Source: Proluteimonas luteida (GTDB lineage Bacteria > Pseudomonadota > Gammaproteobacteria > Xanthomonadales > Xanthomonadaceae). Taken from it: DNA of 64,000 nucleotides. Below, one piece after another: positions 22,990 through 31,536 of the stretch (position 1 is the stretch's first letter; each line of letters begins with the position of its first letter). The position numbers and the translations under genes are program-made. Below the pieces are notes generated by a model. It was not told the DNA's origin. It was given only the letters and a program-made list of their open reading frames with translations, and ran no database searches. The DNA lies in assembly GCF_021191695.1 (NCBI RefSeq), contig NZ_JAIWPT010000016.1:1-64000 (forward strand), read 5' to 3'.

Positions 22990-24032
22990 ACGTCGCCGCA
23001 AGCAGGACCACGACCGACGCGGCGAAGAACACCGCCCCGGCCGCGAGCACCCCGGCTGCAATCACGCTCATCGAGGCGATCACCCAGGCGCTGGCGCACG
23101 AGTTGCGCAACGACGACTCGGTCGTCGTGCTCGGCGAGGACGTCGGCGTCAACGGCGGCGTGTTCCGCGCCACCGCCGGTCTGCAGGCGCAGTTCGGGCC
23201 CGAACGCGTGCTCGACACCCCGCTCGACGAGACCACGATCGCCGGCCTGACCGTCGGCATGGCCGCGATGGGCATGAAGCCGGTCGCCGAGGCCCAGTTC
23301 GACGGCTTCATGTACCCGATGGTCGACCACATCATCTGCCACGCGGCACGCTTCCGGTACCGCACGCGCGGGCGCCTGAGCTGCCCGATGGTGCTGCGCG
23401 TGCCGTGGGGCGGCGGCATCCGCGCGCCGGAGCACCACAGCGAGGCCAACGAGGCCATCTTCACCAACGTGCCGGGCCTGCGCGTGGTCATGCCGTCGTC
23501 GCCGGCGCGTGCCTACGGCCTGCTGCTCGCCGCGATCCGCGAGCCCGACCCGGTGATCTACTTCGAGCCCAAGCGCATCTACCGGCAGTACAAGGAGGTC
23601 GTGCCCGACGACGGCGAGGCGCTGCCGCTCGACGTCTGCTACGTGCTGCGCGACGGCACCGACGTGACCCTGATCAGCTGGGGCGCGCAGGTCAAGGAAG
23701 CGCTGGAAGCGGCCGAGAAGCTGGCCCGGGACGGCATCAGCGCCGAGGTCATCGACGTCGCCACGCTGAAGCCGCTGGACTTCGCGACGATCGCCGAATC
23801 GGTCTCGCGCACCGGCCGCGCGGTCATCGTGCACGAAGCGCCGAAGACCGCCGGATTCGGCGCCGAGATCGCCGCGCGCCTGGCCGAGGAATCGATGTAC
23901 GACCTCGTCGCGCCGGTCGAGCGCGTCACCGGCTACGACACCCACATCCCGCTGTTCCGGCTGGAGATGAAGTACCTGCCGAGCGTCGACAAGATCGTCG
24001 CCGCCGCCAAACGGGCGATGGACCACGCGTAG
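22986..24032 (+). CDS. 2-oxo acid dehydrogenase E1 component, beta subunit
   Basis: The product has 348 residues. After a low-complexity N-tail of about 25 residues the transketolase pyrimidine-binding domain begins (ITLIEAITQALAHELRNDDS), with the conserved LGEDVGVNGGVFRATAGL. The C-terminal transketolase domain holds DVTLISWGAQVKEALEAAEK and VIVHEAPKTAGFGAEIAARL. ATG at 22986 overlaps the E1-alpha TGA by 4 bp, so the two subunits are translationally coupled. Its own TAG stop is part of an inverted repeat (24029-24050). Confidence 0.92.
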   Translation: MNVAASRTTTDAAKNTAPAASTPAAITLIEAITQALAHELRNDDSVVVLGEDVGVNGGVFRATAGLQAQFGPERVLDTPLDETTIAGLTVGMAAMGMKPVAEAQFDGFMYPMVDHIICHAARFRYRTRGRLSCPMVLRVPWGGGIRAPEHHSEANEAIFTNVPGLRVVMPSSPARAYGLLLAAIREPDPVIYFEPKRIYRQYKEVVPDDGEALPLDVCYVLRDGTDVTLISWGAQVKEALEAAEKLARDGISAEVIDVATLKPLDFATIAESVSRTGRAVIVHEAPKTAGFGAEIAARLAEESMYDLVAPVERVTGYDTHIPLFRLEMKYLPSVDKIVAAAKRAMDHA

Positions 24033-24151
24033 GGCGGGTCTCGACCCGCCTGGCTGCCAGGCGCGGCGGACGCTCCCGCGCGATGGCGCGAATTCCGGAT
24101 CGCGGGCCACGGCCCGCCCACATGCAACCGGCGGGTCGAGACCCGCCCTAC
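24029..24151. repeat. Intergenic inverted repeat, GGCGGGTC family, copy 2
   Basis: The 22-bp arms at 24029-24050 and 24130-24151 are perfect reverse complements and match the arms at 8218-8287. The left arm supplies the TAG stop of E1-beta, and the right arm ends 10 bp before the E2 start codon. A structure here could attenuate or process the operon transcript between E1 and E2. Confidence 0.85.
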
Positions 24152-24161
24152 GGATGACACC

Positions 24162-25610
24162 ATGGCCAACACCACCTCCTTCCGCCTCCCCGACCTCGGC
24201 GAAGGCCTGCCCGACGCGACGATCGTCGAATGGGCGGTCAAGGTCGGCGACACGATCCGCCTCGACGACGCGCTGGTGTCGATGGAAACCGCCAAGGCGG
24301 TCGTCGACGTGCCCTCGCCGGTGTCGGGCAAGGTGCTCAGGCTCGCCGGAGAACCCGGCGACATCATCGAGACCGGGGCGGTACTGGCCGAGTTCGAGAT
24401 CGACCCCAGCCAGCCGCAGCGCGCCGAGGGCCAGGACACCGGCCACCATCACGGCCCGCCGAAGGACGCGCCGGGCAAGGGCGTCGGCAGCCAGGATCCC
24501 GCCCCGGACGACAGGGTCGTCGCCTCGACCGAGGGCGGCGCGATCGCCGACGACGGCGACACGCCGCCCGAGGCGAAGTCCGAGGCCGGCGGCGCCCGTG
24601 CCGACAGCGGCACCGTCGTCGGCGCGATGCAGTCCTCCGATACGGTCCACAGCGAACAGGCCAGCTCGGCCGGGGGCGTCAGGGCGATGCCGGCGGTGCG
24701 CGCGCTCGCGCGCAAGCTCAAGGTCGACATCACCCGGGTCCGCGGCAGCGGCGCCGACGGCGTGGTGACGATGGCCGACGTCAAGCAGGCCGCCGCCCAG
24801 GGGAATGCCATGGCCGGTTCACCTCTCCCGCGCGCGGGCGAGGTCGACGCGCGCAGCGCGTCGGGTGAGGGCAAGCCCGCCGCCGAATCCACCGCAAGGC
24901 AGCCCAACGAACGCACCGCGCTCTCCGCCTCCGGCAAGCCGATGCGCACGCAGCCACCGACGGTGTCCGCGTCCGGCCAGCCGGAACCGCTGAAGGGCGT
25001 GCGCCGCAACATGGCCCGGGTCATGGCCGACGCGCACGCGAAGGTCGTGCCGACCACGCTCAGCGACGACGCCGACATCCACGCCTGGGCGCCCGGCAAC
25101 GACGTCACCGTGCGCCTGATCCGCGCGATCTGCGCCGCCGCGCGCGCCGTGCCGGCGCTCAACGCCTGGTTCGACGGCGACAAGCTCACCCGTACCCTGC
25201 ACCCGCATGTCGACGTCGGCATCGCCGTCGACACCGACGACGGCCTGTTCGTACCCGCGCTGCGCAATGCCGACGTGCTCGACGCGCGCGGCGTGCGCGC
25301 GGGCATCGACCGCCTGCGCGCACAGGTCGCCGACCGCAGCATCCCCGGCAGCGAACTGACCGGCTACACGATCTCGCTGTCGAACTTCGGCATGTTCGCC
25401 GGCCGCTACGCCACGCCGGTCGTGGTGCCGCCGTGCGTGGCGATCGTCGCCGCCGGCCGCGGCCGCCACCAGATCACCCCGGTCATCGGCGGCTTCGAAT
25501 CGCACCGGGTCATCCCGCTGTCGCTGACCTTCGACCACCGCGCCGCCACCGGTGGCGAGGCCGCGCGCTTCCTCAAGGCGATGCTCGACGACCTCGCGCT
25601 GCCGGCCTGA
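24162..25610 (+). CDS. 2-oxo acid dehydrogenase E2 component (dihydrolipoyl acyltransferase)
   Basis: The product has 482 residues and one lipoyl domain (residues 1-80; the lipoylated Lys is in VSMETAKAVVDV near residue 45). A long Asp/Gly/Pro/Ser linker follows, then a peripheral-subunit-binding domain (MPAVRALARKLKVDITRVRG, about 172-208), a second linker containing an inserted repeat (about 220-237), and a catalytic core (about 285-482). The core ends LTFDHRAATGGEAARFLKAM. The usual DHRxxDG motif is changed: the active-site His is present but Asp is replaced (DHRAATGG). It catalyses acyl transfer from E1 to CoA. No E3 gene follows. Confidence 0.9.
   Translation: MANTTSFRLPDLGEGLPDATIVEWAVKVGDTIRLDDALVSMETAKAVVDVPSPVSGKVLRLAGEPGDIIETGAVLAEFEIDPSQPQRAEGQDTGHHHGPPKDAPGKGVGSQDPAPDDRVVASTEGGAIADDGDTPPEAKSEAGGARADSGTVVGAMQSSDTVHSEQASSAGGVRAMPAVRALARKLKVDITRVRGSGADGVVTMADVKQAAAQGNAMAGSPLPRAGEVDARSASGEGKPAAESTARQPNERTALSASGKPMRTQPPTVSASGQPEPLKGVRRNMARVMADAHAKVVPTTLSDDADIHAWAPGNDVTVRLIRAICAAARAVPALNAWFDGDKLTRTLHPHVDVGIAVDTDDGLFVPALRNADVLDARGVRAGIDRLRAQVADRSIPGSELTGYTISLSNFGMFAGRYATPVVVPPCVAIVAAGRGRHQITPVIGGFESHRVIPLSLTFDHRAATGGEAARFLKAMLDDLALPA
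24819..24871. repeat. Repeat element embedded in the E2 linker coding sequence
   Basis: The segment contains two consecutive hairpins (ACCTC...GAGGT around CCCGCGCGCGGG, then GACGCG-CGCAG-CGCGTC) and closely resembles extragenic repeats common in high-GC proteobacteria. Here it is in frame and encodes SPLPRAGEVDARSASGEG in the flexible linker. Its length of about 53-54 bp keeps the reading frame. Confidence 0.6.
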
Positions 25611-25670
25611 GAGGCGCGCCACACGCACCACGTGCCGGCGCACGCCGGGCCTGCCCGCAGGAGAACCGCG

Positions 25671-26072
25671 ATGTCCCACCGCAGCCGCCTGTCCACGTTC
25701 GTGCTCGACTGCGAGGTCGACGACCTCGCCCCGCACGTCGAATTCTGGAGCCGCGCGTTCGGCAAGCCGGTCGCGCCGGTCGACCAGGACGGCGACGGCA
25801 AATATGCCGAACTCGAAACCTCGACCGACGAGCCGATCCTGCTGCTGCAGAAGGTCGACCACGCCTCGCGCATCCATCTCGACATCGAGACCGACGACGT
25901 CGACGCGGAAGCCGACCGGCTGGAAGGGCTGGGGGCGAGGAAGGTCGCGTTCGTCAAGCGCTGGTGGGTCATGGAAGCGCCGAGCGGCCACCGCTTCTGC
26001 GTGGTGCGCCAGCAGCGCACGCCGTTCGGGCCGCACACCAACACCTGGGAAGACGACACTACGGACGGCTGA
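25671..26072 (+). CDS. Glyoxalase-like (VOC superfamily) protein
   Basis: The product has 133 residues with one vicinal-oxygen-chelate fold repeat pair: STFVLDCEVDDLAPHVEFWS at the N-terminus, HLDIETDDVDAEADRLEGLG in the middle and APSGHRFCVVRQQRTPFGPH at the end. Candidate metal-site residues are His and Glu in these strands, but the set is incomplete, as in many glyoxalase-like domain proteins of unknown substrate. GGAGA precedes the ATG at 25671. It follows E2 in the same direction but is separated by about 60 bp, and a role in the dehydrogenase pathway is not implied. Confidence 0.8.
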   Translation: MSHRSRLSTFVLDCEVDDLAPHVEFWSRAFGKPVAPVDQDGDGKYAELETSTDEPILLLQKVDHASRIHLDIETDDVDAEADRLEGLGARKVAFVKRWWVMEAPSGHRFCVVRQQRTPFGPHTNTWEDDTTDG

Positions 26073-26093
26073 CGCGCCCACCGGCGCCGCGGC

Positions 26094-27026
26094 TCATTTC
26101 GCGTCGCGGTCCAGCCAGATGCCCAGGCCCTGGGCGTTGAGTTCGATGTCGCCGTCCAGGATCTCGCGCACGCGCACCGCGGCATCGTCGATGCCGTGTT
26201 CGCGGGCGCGCCAGGTGTAGAGCGCGGCCAGTCCGTCGACGATGCGCGCATGGCGGTCGTCGTGTCCCTGCGCCGCCCGCGCGATCGCCACCATCGCGTC
26301 GATCTGCGCATGCAGGTCCGCGGCGAGCCGTTCGCATTCGCCGACCTCGCCGTAGTGGGCGACGTGGATCGACGCCGGCGACTGCGCCAGCAGCCGGTCG
26401 ATCGAATCGTGCAGCTGCTGCGGATCGAACTGCACCGGCGAAGTGGTCGGCAGGATGAAGGCGCCGTTGCCGTTGTCGAATTCGCGATACGACAGCCCGA
26501 AGGTATCGCCGGCGAACCAGCTGCGGCTGCGCGCGTCCCAGACGCTGTAGTGGTGGCGCGCATGGCCGGGCGTGTCGACGCACAGCAGCGCGCGGCCGGC
26601 GAGATCGACGACATGACCGTCGTCGGCGACGACCACGCGCTCCTCCGGTACCGGCAGCATACCGCCGTGGTCGCGCGCGAAGGCCACCTCGCCGTAGACC
26701 GCCTTCGCGCCGGCGATCAGCCGCGTGGGATCGATCATGTGCGGCGCACCGCGCGGATGCACGACCAGGCGCGCGTTCGGCAATGCCTGGATCAGCGGGC
26801 CCGCGGCGCCGGCGTGGTCGAGATGCACGTGCGTGACCAGCAGCCAGTCGACCGCCTCGCGCGCCACGCCGGCTGCGTCGATCGCGTCGAGCACGCGCTG
26901 CGCGCAGCTCGCGGTGCCGCAGTCGATCAGCGCCGCGCGTCCGTTCTCGACCACCAGATAGGCCGCGCACAGGCCCGGCCGCACGTAGCCGGTGTCGATG
27001 ATGGTGATGTCGTATGTGTCGCGCAT
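26094..27026 (-). CDS. Metallo-beta-lactamase-fold hydrolase
   Basis: The product has 310 residues. The zinc motif HVHLDHAGAAG (near residue 70) matches HxHxDH. A downstream His in HPRGAPHM or the DTPGHARHHYSVWD segment, plus Asp in FAGDTFGLSYREF, can complete a binuclear site. The ATG at 27026 has GGGAGG eight bases upstream; the in-frame GTG at 27035 lies too close to it. It resembles glyoxalase-II-like and other MBL hydrolases; the substrate is unknown. It is convergent with the VOC gene. Confidence 0.87.
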   Translation of the reverse strand: MRDTYDITIIDTGYVRPGLCAAYLVVENGRAALIDCGTASCAQRVLDAIDAAGVAREAVDWLLVTHVHLDHAGAAGPLIQALPNARLVVHPRGAPHMIDPTRLIAGAKAVYGEVAFARDHGGMLPVPEERVVVADDGHVVDLAGRALLCVDTPGHARHHYSVWDARSRSWFAGDTFGLSYREFDNGNGAFILPTTSPVQFDPQQLHDSIDRLLAQSPASIHVAHYGEVGECERLAADLHAQIDAMVAIARAAQGHDDRHARIVDGLAALYTWRAREHGIDDAAVRVREILDGDIELNAQGLGIWLDRDAK

Positions 27027-27100
27027 CGGCTGCACCTCCCAGACAGTGCGGGCAGTCTAGGCCCCGCCATCGGTTGCGCGCATCCGCCTTTGGTCGTGCG

Positions 27101-27415
27101 TCAGCGCCGCGGGGGCTGCAGCATGCGCCCGCGCAACGCGAACGCCATGCCCAGCACCGCGAGGAACACGCCGTAGCCGGTCGCCGTGGCGAGGATCTGC
27201 GCCCACATCCGGCCATGGCCCGGGTCGGCGCTCTGCTGCGCCCAGTGGATCGACAGCACGAACGCGGCCACCGCCAGCGCCAGACTCGCCATGTCGTAGA
27301 GCACGCGGCGCGCACCGCGCGGCTGGCGCGGGAACACGCAGAACAGCACGCCGAGAACCAGGAACCACGGCAGGAACAGCAGCAGCGCCAGATTCAGCTC
27401 GACCTGCGCGTTCAT
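27101..27415 (-). CDS. Small three-helix membrane protein
   Basis: The product has 104 residues with hydrophobic segments at about 8-28 (LALLLFLPWFLVLGVLFCVF), 40-58 and 74-93, and a basic C-terminus. Its ATG overlaps the trpS stop by 4 bp, so it is translated with trpS. I do not recognise a functional family; it resembles short uncharacterised inner-membrane proteins of this bacterial group. Confidence 0.75.
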   Translation of the reverse strand: MNAQVELNLALLLFLPWFLVLGVLFCVFPRQPRGARRVLYDMASLALAVAAFVLSIHWAQQSADPGHGRMWAQILATATGYGVFLAVLGMAFALRGRMLQPPRR

Positions 27416-28740
27416 GGCGCGGCAGCTTTCTCCGCATCGGCAGCCGCCAGCGCGTCGAGCGCGGCCTGCACCGCCGCCGCATCGACGCCCTCGGCGGTAT
27501 CCGCCGGCACGTCGGCCAGCGCCAGCGCGCCGCTGCGCAGCCGGGCGATGGTCTGCCCGGCGTCGCGCGGCGCGTCGAACGCATGGCTCTGCAGCAGCAC
27601 ACGCTCGCCCTCGACCAGCTTGAAATAGAACTTCCCGTCGGCCTCGCGGTACTGCTTGAACGCCGGCAGCGGTCGCGTCGCCGGGGCGATGTCCGCGACC
27701 GCGCCGGCGGCGACCGGTACCTTGCCCAGGTCGCGCAGGCCCACTGCGTCGCGCAGCTGCGCCAGCAGCGGTGTCGCATAGCGTTCGCGCAGTCGCCGCC
27801 CGCCGTCGCGCAGGATGTCCTCGATGTCGCCGGGACGCGCCATCAGCGCCTCGTAGCGCTCGCGCATCGGTGCGACCTCGCGCTCGATCAGGTCGAACAG
27901 CTGCTGCTTGGCGTCGCCCCAGCCGATGCCGTCGGCATAGGCCCGGGCGAACGCCGCGGTCTCCTCGGCGGTGGCGAAGGCCTGGTAGAGCTGGAACAGC
28001 GCCGAGCCTTCGGTGTCCTTGGGCTGGCCGGGCGCGCGCGAGTCGGTCAGGATCGAGAACACCAGCTTCTTCAGCTGCGCCGGCGGCGCGAACAGCGGGA
28101 TGGTGTTGTCGTAGCTCTTGCTCATCTTGCGGCCATCCAGGCCCGGCAGCGTGGCGACGTTGTCGTCGACCGCCGCCTCGGGCAGCGTGAACCAGTCGTG
28201 GCCGTAGACATGGTTGAAGCGCTGGCCGAAATCGCGCGCCATCTCGATGTGCTGGACCTGGTCGCGGCCGACCGGCACCCGATCAGCGTTGAAGATCAGG
28301 ATGTCGGCGGCCATCAGCACCGGATACATGAAGAGCCCGGCGGTGACGCCGGCATCGTCGTCCTCGCCATCGGCGCGATTGCGGTCGACTGCGGCCTTGT
28401 AGGCGTGCGCGCGGTTGAGGATGCCCTTGCCGGCGACGCAGGTCAGCAGCCACATCAGCTCGGTGGTCTCCGGCACGTCGCTCTGGCGGTAGAACCAGAC
28501 CTTCGCCGGATCCAGCCCGGCCGCGAGCCAGGTCGCCGCGATCTCCAGCGTCGAGCGCTGCGTGCGCGCCGGGTCCTGCGCCTTGATCAGGCTGTGCAGG
28601 TCGGCGAGGAAATAGAAGCTCTCGGTCTCCGGCGCGCGGCTGGCGGCGATCGCCGGGCGCACCGCGCCGACGTAGTTGCCGAGATGCGGCGTGCCCGAGG
28701 TGGTGATGCCGGTGAGGACGCGTAAGGGACGCTGGGACAT
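27412..28740 (-). CDS. trpS: Tryptophan-tRNA ligase with C-terminal extension
   Basis: This class I aminoacyl-tRNA synthetase charges tRNA-Trp. The HIGH-type motif is TPHLGNY (near residue 17) and the KMSKS motif is in GRKMSKSYDN (near residue 210). The product has 442 residues, about 100 longer than typical bacterial TrpS; the extra C-terminal part (from about residue 345, DLGKVPVAAGAVADIAPATR) contains an FKQYREADGKFYFKLVEGER strand pair and forms a separate small domain, also seen in related Xanthomonadaceae-type enzymes as far as I recall. The start MSQRPLRVLTGITTSG places the catalytic fold at the N-terminus as expected. Confidence 0.93.
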   Translation of the reverse strand: MSQRPLRVLTGITTSGTPHLGNYVGAVRPAIAASRAPETESFYFLADLHSLIKAQDPARTQRSTLEIAATWLAAGLDPAKVWFYRQSDVPETTELMWLLTCVAGKGILNRAHAYKAAVDRNRADGEDDDAGVTAGLFMYPVLMAADILIFNADRVPVGRDQVQHIEMARDFGQRFNHVYGHDWFTLPEAAVDDNVATLPGLDGRKMSKSYDNTIPLFAPPAQLKKLVFSILTDSRAPGQPKDTEGSALFQLYQAFATAEETAAFARAYADGIGWGDAKQQLFDLIEREVAPMRERYEALMARPGDIEDILRDGGRRLRERYATPLLAQLRDAVGLRDLGKVPVAAGAVADIAPATRPLPAFKQYREADGKFYFKLVEGERVLLQSHAFDAPRDAGQTIARLRSGALALADVPADTAEGVDAAAVQAALDALAAADAEKAAAP

Positions 28741-28868
28741 GGACGGAACAGGGGCGGGACAGGCCGCAAGTCTAACCGTTGCCGGCACGGTGACGGCCGC
28801 GCCCGCAGCGCCCAACCCCACCCGGGCGCCTGGCGCGTTGGATCGCACGTCCCTCCCGGAGAATGTCG

Positions 28869-29729
28869 ATGTCACGCCTCAAGCCCCATGCCCTGCCCGC
28901 CGCCTGCCTGCTGTTGTCGGCCATGCTGTTGTCGGCCGCGCTGCTCGCACCGGCCGCCGCCAGCGTGCGCCACCCTGCCCCGCAACCGTCCCGCCCGCTG
29001 GTCGAGCTGACCCTGATCGACCGCGACAGCGGAAGCGGGCTGCCCGCATACCCGCATCGCGGCATGCAATGGGTGGCCGGCGAACCCGGCCGTCCCTATA
29101 CCGTGCGCCTGACCAACACCAGCGGCGAACGCGTGCTGGTGGTGCTGTCGGTGGATGGCGTCAACGCGGTCACCGGCGAAACCGCCGACCCCGCGCAGTC
29201 CGGCTACGTGCTGTCGCCCTGGCAGAGCACCGAGATCACCGGCTGGCGCAAGTCGCACGCCGAGGTCGCCCGTTTCGTCTTCACCGAACTGCCCGACAGC
29301 TATGCCGCGCGCACCGGTCGCCCGGACAACGTCGGCAGCATCGGCATTGCCGTGTTTCGCGAGCGCCGGCAGGCGCCGAGGCCGCCAAGGCCCTCGCCGC
29401 CGATCGCCCGCGAGAGCGCACCGTCACCGGCGTCCGCCGGTACCGCCCGGCGCGACGCCGCCGCCGCGGAATCCGCGATGTCGGCAGCCGACCTGCCCCG
29501 GCAGCAGCAACGGATCGGCACCGGCCACGGCGCACGCGAATGGTCGCCGGTGTCGGATACCCGCTTCGTGCGGGCCAGCGCGCGTCCCGCGCAGTTGACC
29601 GAACTGCGCTACGACGCGCCGCATGTGCTGGCGTCGATGGGGATCGGTCCCCCGCCCACTGCATGGCAGCCGCGCACACCGCGCGCGTTTCCCGGCGGGT
29701 TCGTTGCCGACCCGCCACGCGGCGACTGA
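28869..29729 (+). CDS. Secreted protein of unknown function
   Basis: The product has 286 residues and a signal peptide (LLLSAMLLSAALLAPAAAS). Residues 40-160 look like a beta-sandwich: AGEPGRPYTVRLTNTSGERV and VLSPWQSTEITGWRKSHAEV followed by ARFVFTELPDSYAARTG. The rest is Pro/Arg/Ala-rich and ends with PRAFPGGFVADPPRGD. GGAG lies 7 bases before ATG 28869; an ATG two codons earlier is too close to it. The family is not recognised with certainty. It is divergent from trpS. Confidence 0.75.
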   Translation: MSRLKPHALPAACLLLSAMLLSAALLAPAAASVRHPAPQPSRPLVELTLIDRDSGSGLPAYPHRGMQWVAGEPGRPYTVRLTNTSGERVLVVLSVDGVNAVTGETADPAQSGYVLSPWQSTEITGWRKSHAEVARFVFTELPDSYAARTGRPDNVGSIGIAVFRERRQAPRPPRPSPPIARESAPSPASAGTARRDAAAAESAMSAADLPRQQQRIGTGHGAREWSPVSDTRFVRASARPAQLTELRYDAPHVLASMGIGPPPTAWQPRTPRAFPGGFVADPPRGD

Positions 29730-29754
29730 GACGGCGATGCCGCGCACACGCGAA

Positions 29755-29774
29755 GGGCCGGCTTGCGCCGGCCC
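29755..29774. terminator. GC-rich hairpin between convergent genes
   Basis: GGGCCGGC (29755-29762), loop TTGC and GCCGGCCC (29767-29774) form a perfect 8-bp stem 26 bp after the secreted-protein gene and before the convergent csbD-like gene. No T-run is present. Confidence 0.5.
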
Positions 29775-29857
29775 CTCGATGTCGCAGACGTTGTCCGCCG
29801 CGCGTGTCTGCCCATTCGCATTGCAGTCGCGCCGATGCGGACGATACGCCCCGGGAC

Positions 29858-30061
29858 TCAGCTGTCGAGCGTCTTCTCGAATTCGCGCACTTCCTTCTCC
29901 GCGCGTTCGCGCTCCCAGCCGTACTGTTCCTGCAGCTTGCCCGCCAGGTACTTGCTGTCGCCGGCAGCCACGTCGAACACGTCGTCGGTCAGGTCGCCCC
30001 ACTTCGCCTGGGCCTTGCCCTTGAGCTGGGTCCACTTGCCGGAAATGATGTCTTTGTTCAT
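29858..30061 (-). CDS. CsbD-family stress response protein
   Basis: The product has 67 residues, [20 protein letters not shown] at the start and [20 protein letters not shown] in the middle, which is the CsbD/YjbJ four-helix-type sequence (KGKxKxxWGxLTDD). AAGGA precedes the ATG by 8 bases. CsbD-like proteins are abundant, intrinsically flexible and induced by general or osmotic stress; the molecular role is unknown. Confidence 0.9.
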   Translation of the reverse strand: MNKDIISGKWTQLKGKAQAKWGDLTDDVFDVAAGDSKYLAGKLQEQYGWERERAEKEVREFEKTLDS

Positions 30062-30262
30062 CGGAATACGTCCTTGGACTTGGAGGATACGGGTCGGGAG
30101 TCGCAACGCATCCCGTCGCGGCGATGCAGATTGCAGGTCCACTGTCCTCCAGCGCGCATCAAGTCCCGGTCAATATTCCGTGGCGGGCTTCGTCATGAAG
30201 CTGAGCGGTTCAGGCAGATGCGCAGGCCGTCACGACGCCCGGCCGCATGGATGCCCGCCATG

Positions 30263-30290
30263 GAAAACGGGCCGGCTTGCGCCGACCCGT
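30263..30290 (-). terminator. Terminator of the entericidin-like gene
   Basis: Read on the minus strand, ACGGGTCGGC, a GCAA loop, GCCGGCCCGT and a TTTT tract form a 10-bp stem with one mismatch. It lies about 32 bp after the entericidin stop. Confidence 0.75.
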
Positions 30291-30321
30291 CTCCTTGTCT
30301 CCGATATCGCGGGCTGCCGGA

Positions 30322-30477
30322 TCAGGGCCGGCTGGTGCCGCCCGTGTTTTCCGCACCCTCTTCCATCTTCTCGCCCACCTTCTGGACGTCCTGACCTGCA
30401 CCCTTGACGGTGTTGCAGGCGCTGAGGGTGGCGGCCGAAAACATGGCCAGCAGCAAAAGTGCAGTCAAACGCTTCAT
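30322..30477 (-). CDS. Entericidin A/B-family lipoprotein
   Basis: The product is a 51-residue lipoprotein: signal MKRLTALLLLAMFSAATLSA with Cys21 as the lipidation site, then NTVKGAGQDVQKVGEKMEEG, the entericidin repeat-like helix (NTxxGxGxDxxxxGxxIE). GGAGAG lies 7 bases before the ATG at 30477. Entericidins are small envelope lipoproteins of stationary phase or osmotic stress, reported as a toxin-antidote pair in E. coli; here there is only one gene. Confidence 0.88.
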   Translation of the reverse strand: MKRLTALLLLAMFSAATLSACNTVKGAGQDVQKVGEKMEEGAENTGGTSRP

Positions 30478-30609
30478 TGGGACTCTCCGGGTGGTCATGG
30501 TCGAGGGGCTGCATCGCAACCTTGGCGTCGACTATAGGAGCCGGCGGTGTGAACGCCACGTGCAGCGTTCCACGGCCGCGCGCCGGCCATTCAGGATCGC
30601 CGTCAACGC

Positions 30610-31536
30610 TCAGTCGCGCATCAGCGTCGATTTGCCGAACAGGCTCTCGACCAGATCGACCGCGAGCTCGGCGGTCGCATTGCCGTTGTCCAGCGCGGTG
30701 TTGACTTCGACGATGTCCAGCGAGCCCAGGCGGCCGGTGTCGGCGATCATCTCCATCACCAGCTGCGCCTCGCGGTAGTTGATGCCGCCGGGCACCGGCG
30801 TGCCCGTGCCCGGCGCGATCGTCGGATCGAGGATGTCGACATCGAAGCTGACGTGCAGGTGGGTATCCTCGTCCACGCCATCGAGCGCCTGCGCCATGAC
30901 CGCCCGCATGCCGACCTCGTCGATGTAGCGCATGTCGTAGATGTCCAGTCCGTGCTCCTTGACCATGCGCTTCTCGTCCTGGTCGACCGAGCGGATGCCG
31001 ATCTGCCGCACCTGCGCCGGGGTGATCGCGGGCACGTGACCGCCGATCCCGGTCAGCACGTCGGGCCCGATGCCGCACAGGCACGCGACCGGCATGCCGT
31101 GGACGTTGCCCGACGGCGTGATGCGCGAGGTGTTGAAGTCGGTATGCGCATCGAGCCACAGCACACGCAGGCGCTTGCCCTGCGCGCGGCAGTGGTTGGC
31201 GACCGCGGCGATCGAGCCGATCGCCAGGCAATGGTCGCCGCCGAGCATCACCGGCATCCGCGCCTGCGCCAGTTCCGCGGTCGACGCCGCGAGCACCGCC
31301 CGGTTCCAGGCCACGACCTCATCGAGATGGCGATAGCCGTCCCGCGGCCCCTGCCACGGGTTCTTGGGACCGCTCAGGTCGCCGCGATCGACGACATCGA
31401 CCCCGCGCGCGGCCAGGGCCTCGACCAGGCCGGCGACACGCAGGCCCTCCGGGCCCATCGAAGCACCGCGACGGCCGGCCCCGACGTCGGTCGGGGCGCC
31501 GAAGATCGACACCGGGGGATAGGACTGCTGCTGCAT
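30610..31536 (-). CDS. rocF: Arginase
   Basis: The binuclear Mn2+ enzyme hydrolyses L-arginine to ornithine and urea. The product has 308 residues. Metal-binding motifs are all present: GGDHCLAIGS (about residue 94), DAHTDFNT (about 122-129), GNVHGMPVA and SFDVDILDPTIAPGTGTPVP (about 228). GGINYREAQLVMEMIADTGR and the EVNTALDN segment confirm arginase over agmatinase. AAGGAG precedes the ATG. It is monocistronic as far as can be seen. Confidence 0.94.
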   Translation of the reverse strand: MQQQSYPPVSIFGAPTDVGAGRRGASMGPEGLRVAGLVEALAARGVDVVDRGDLSGPKNPWQGPRDGYRHLDEVVAWNRAVLAASTAELAQARMPVMLGGDHCLAIGSIAAVANHCRAQGKRLRVLWLDAHTDFNTSRITPSGNVHGMPVACLCGIGPDVLTGIGGHVPAITPAQVRQIGIRSVDQDEKRMVKEHGLDIYDMRYIDEVGMRAVMAQALDGVDEDTHLHVSFDVDILDPTIAPGTGTPVPGGINYREAQLVMEMIADTGRLGSLDIVEVNTALDNGNATAELAVDLVESLFGKSTLMRD

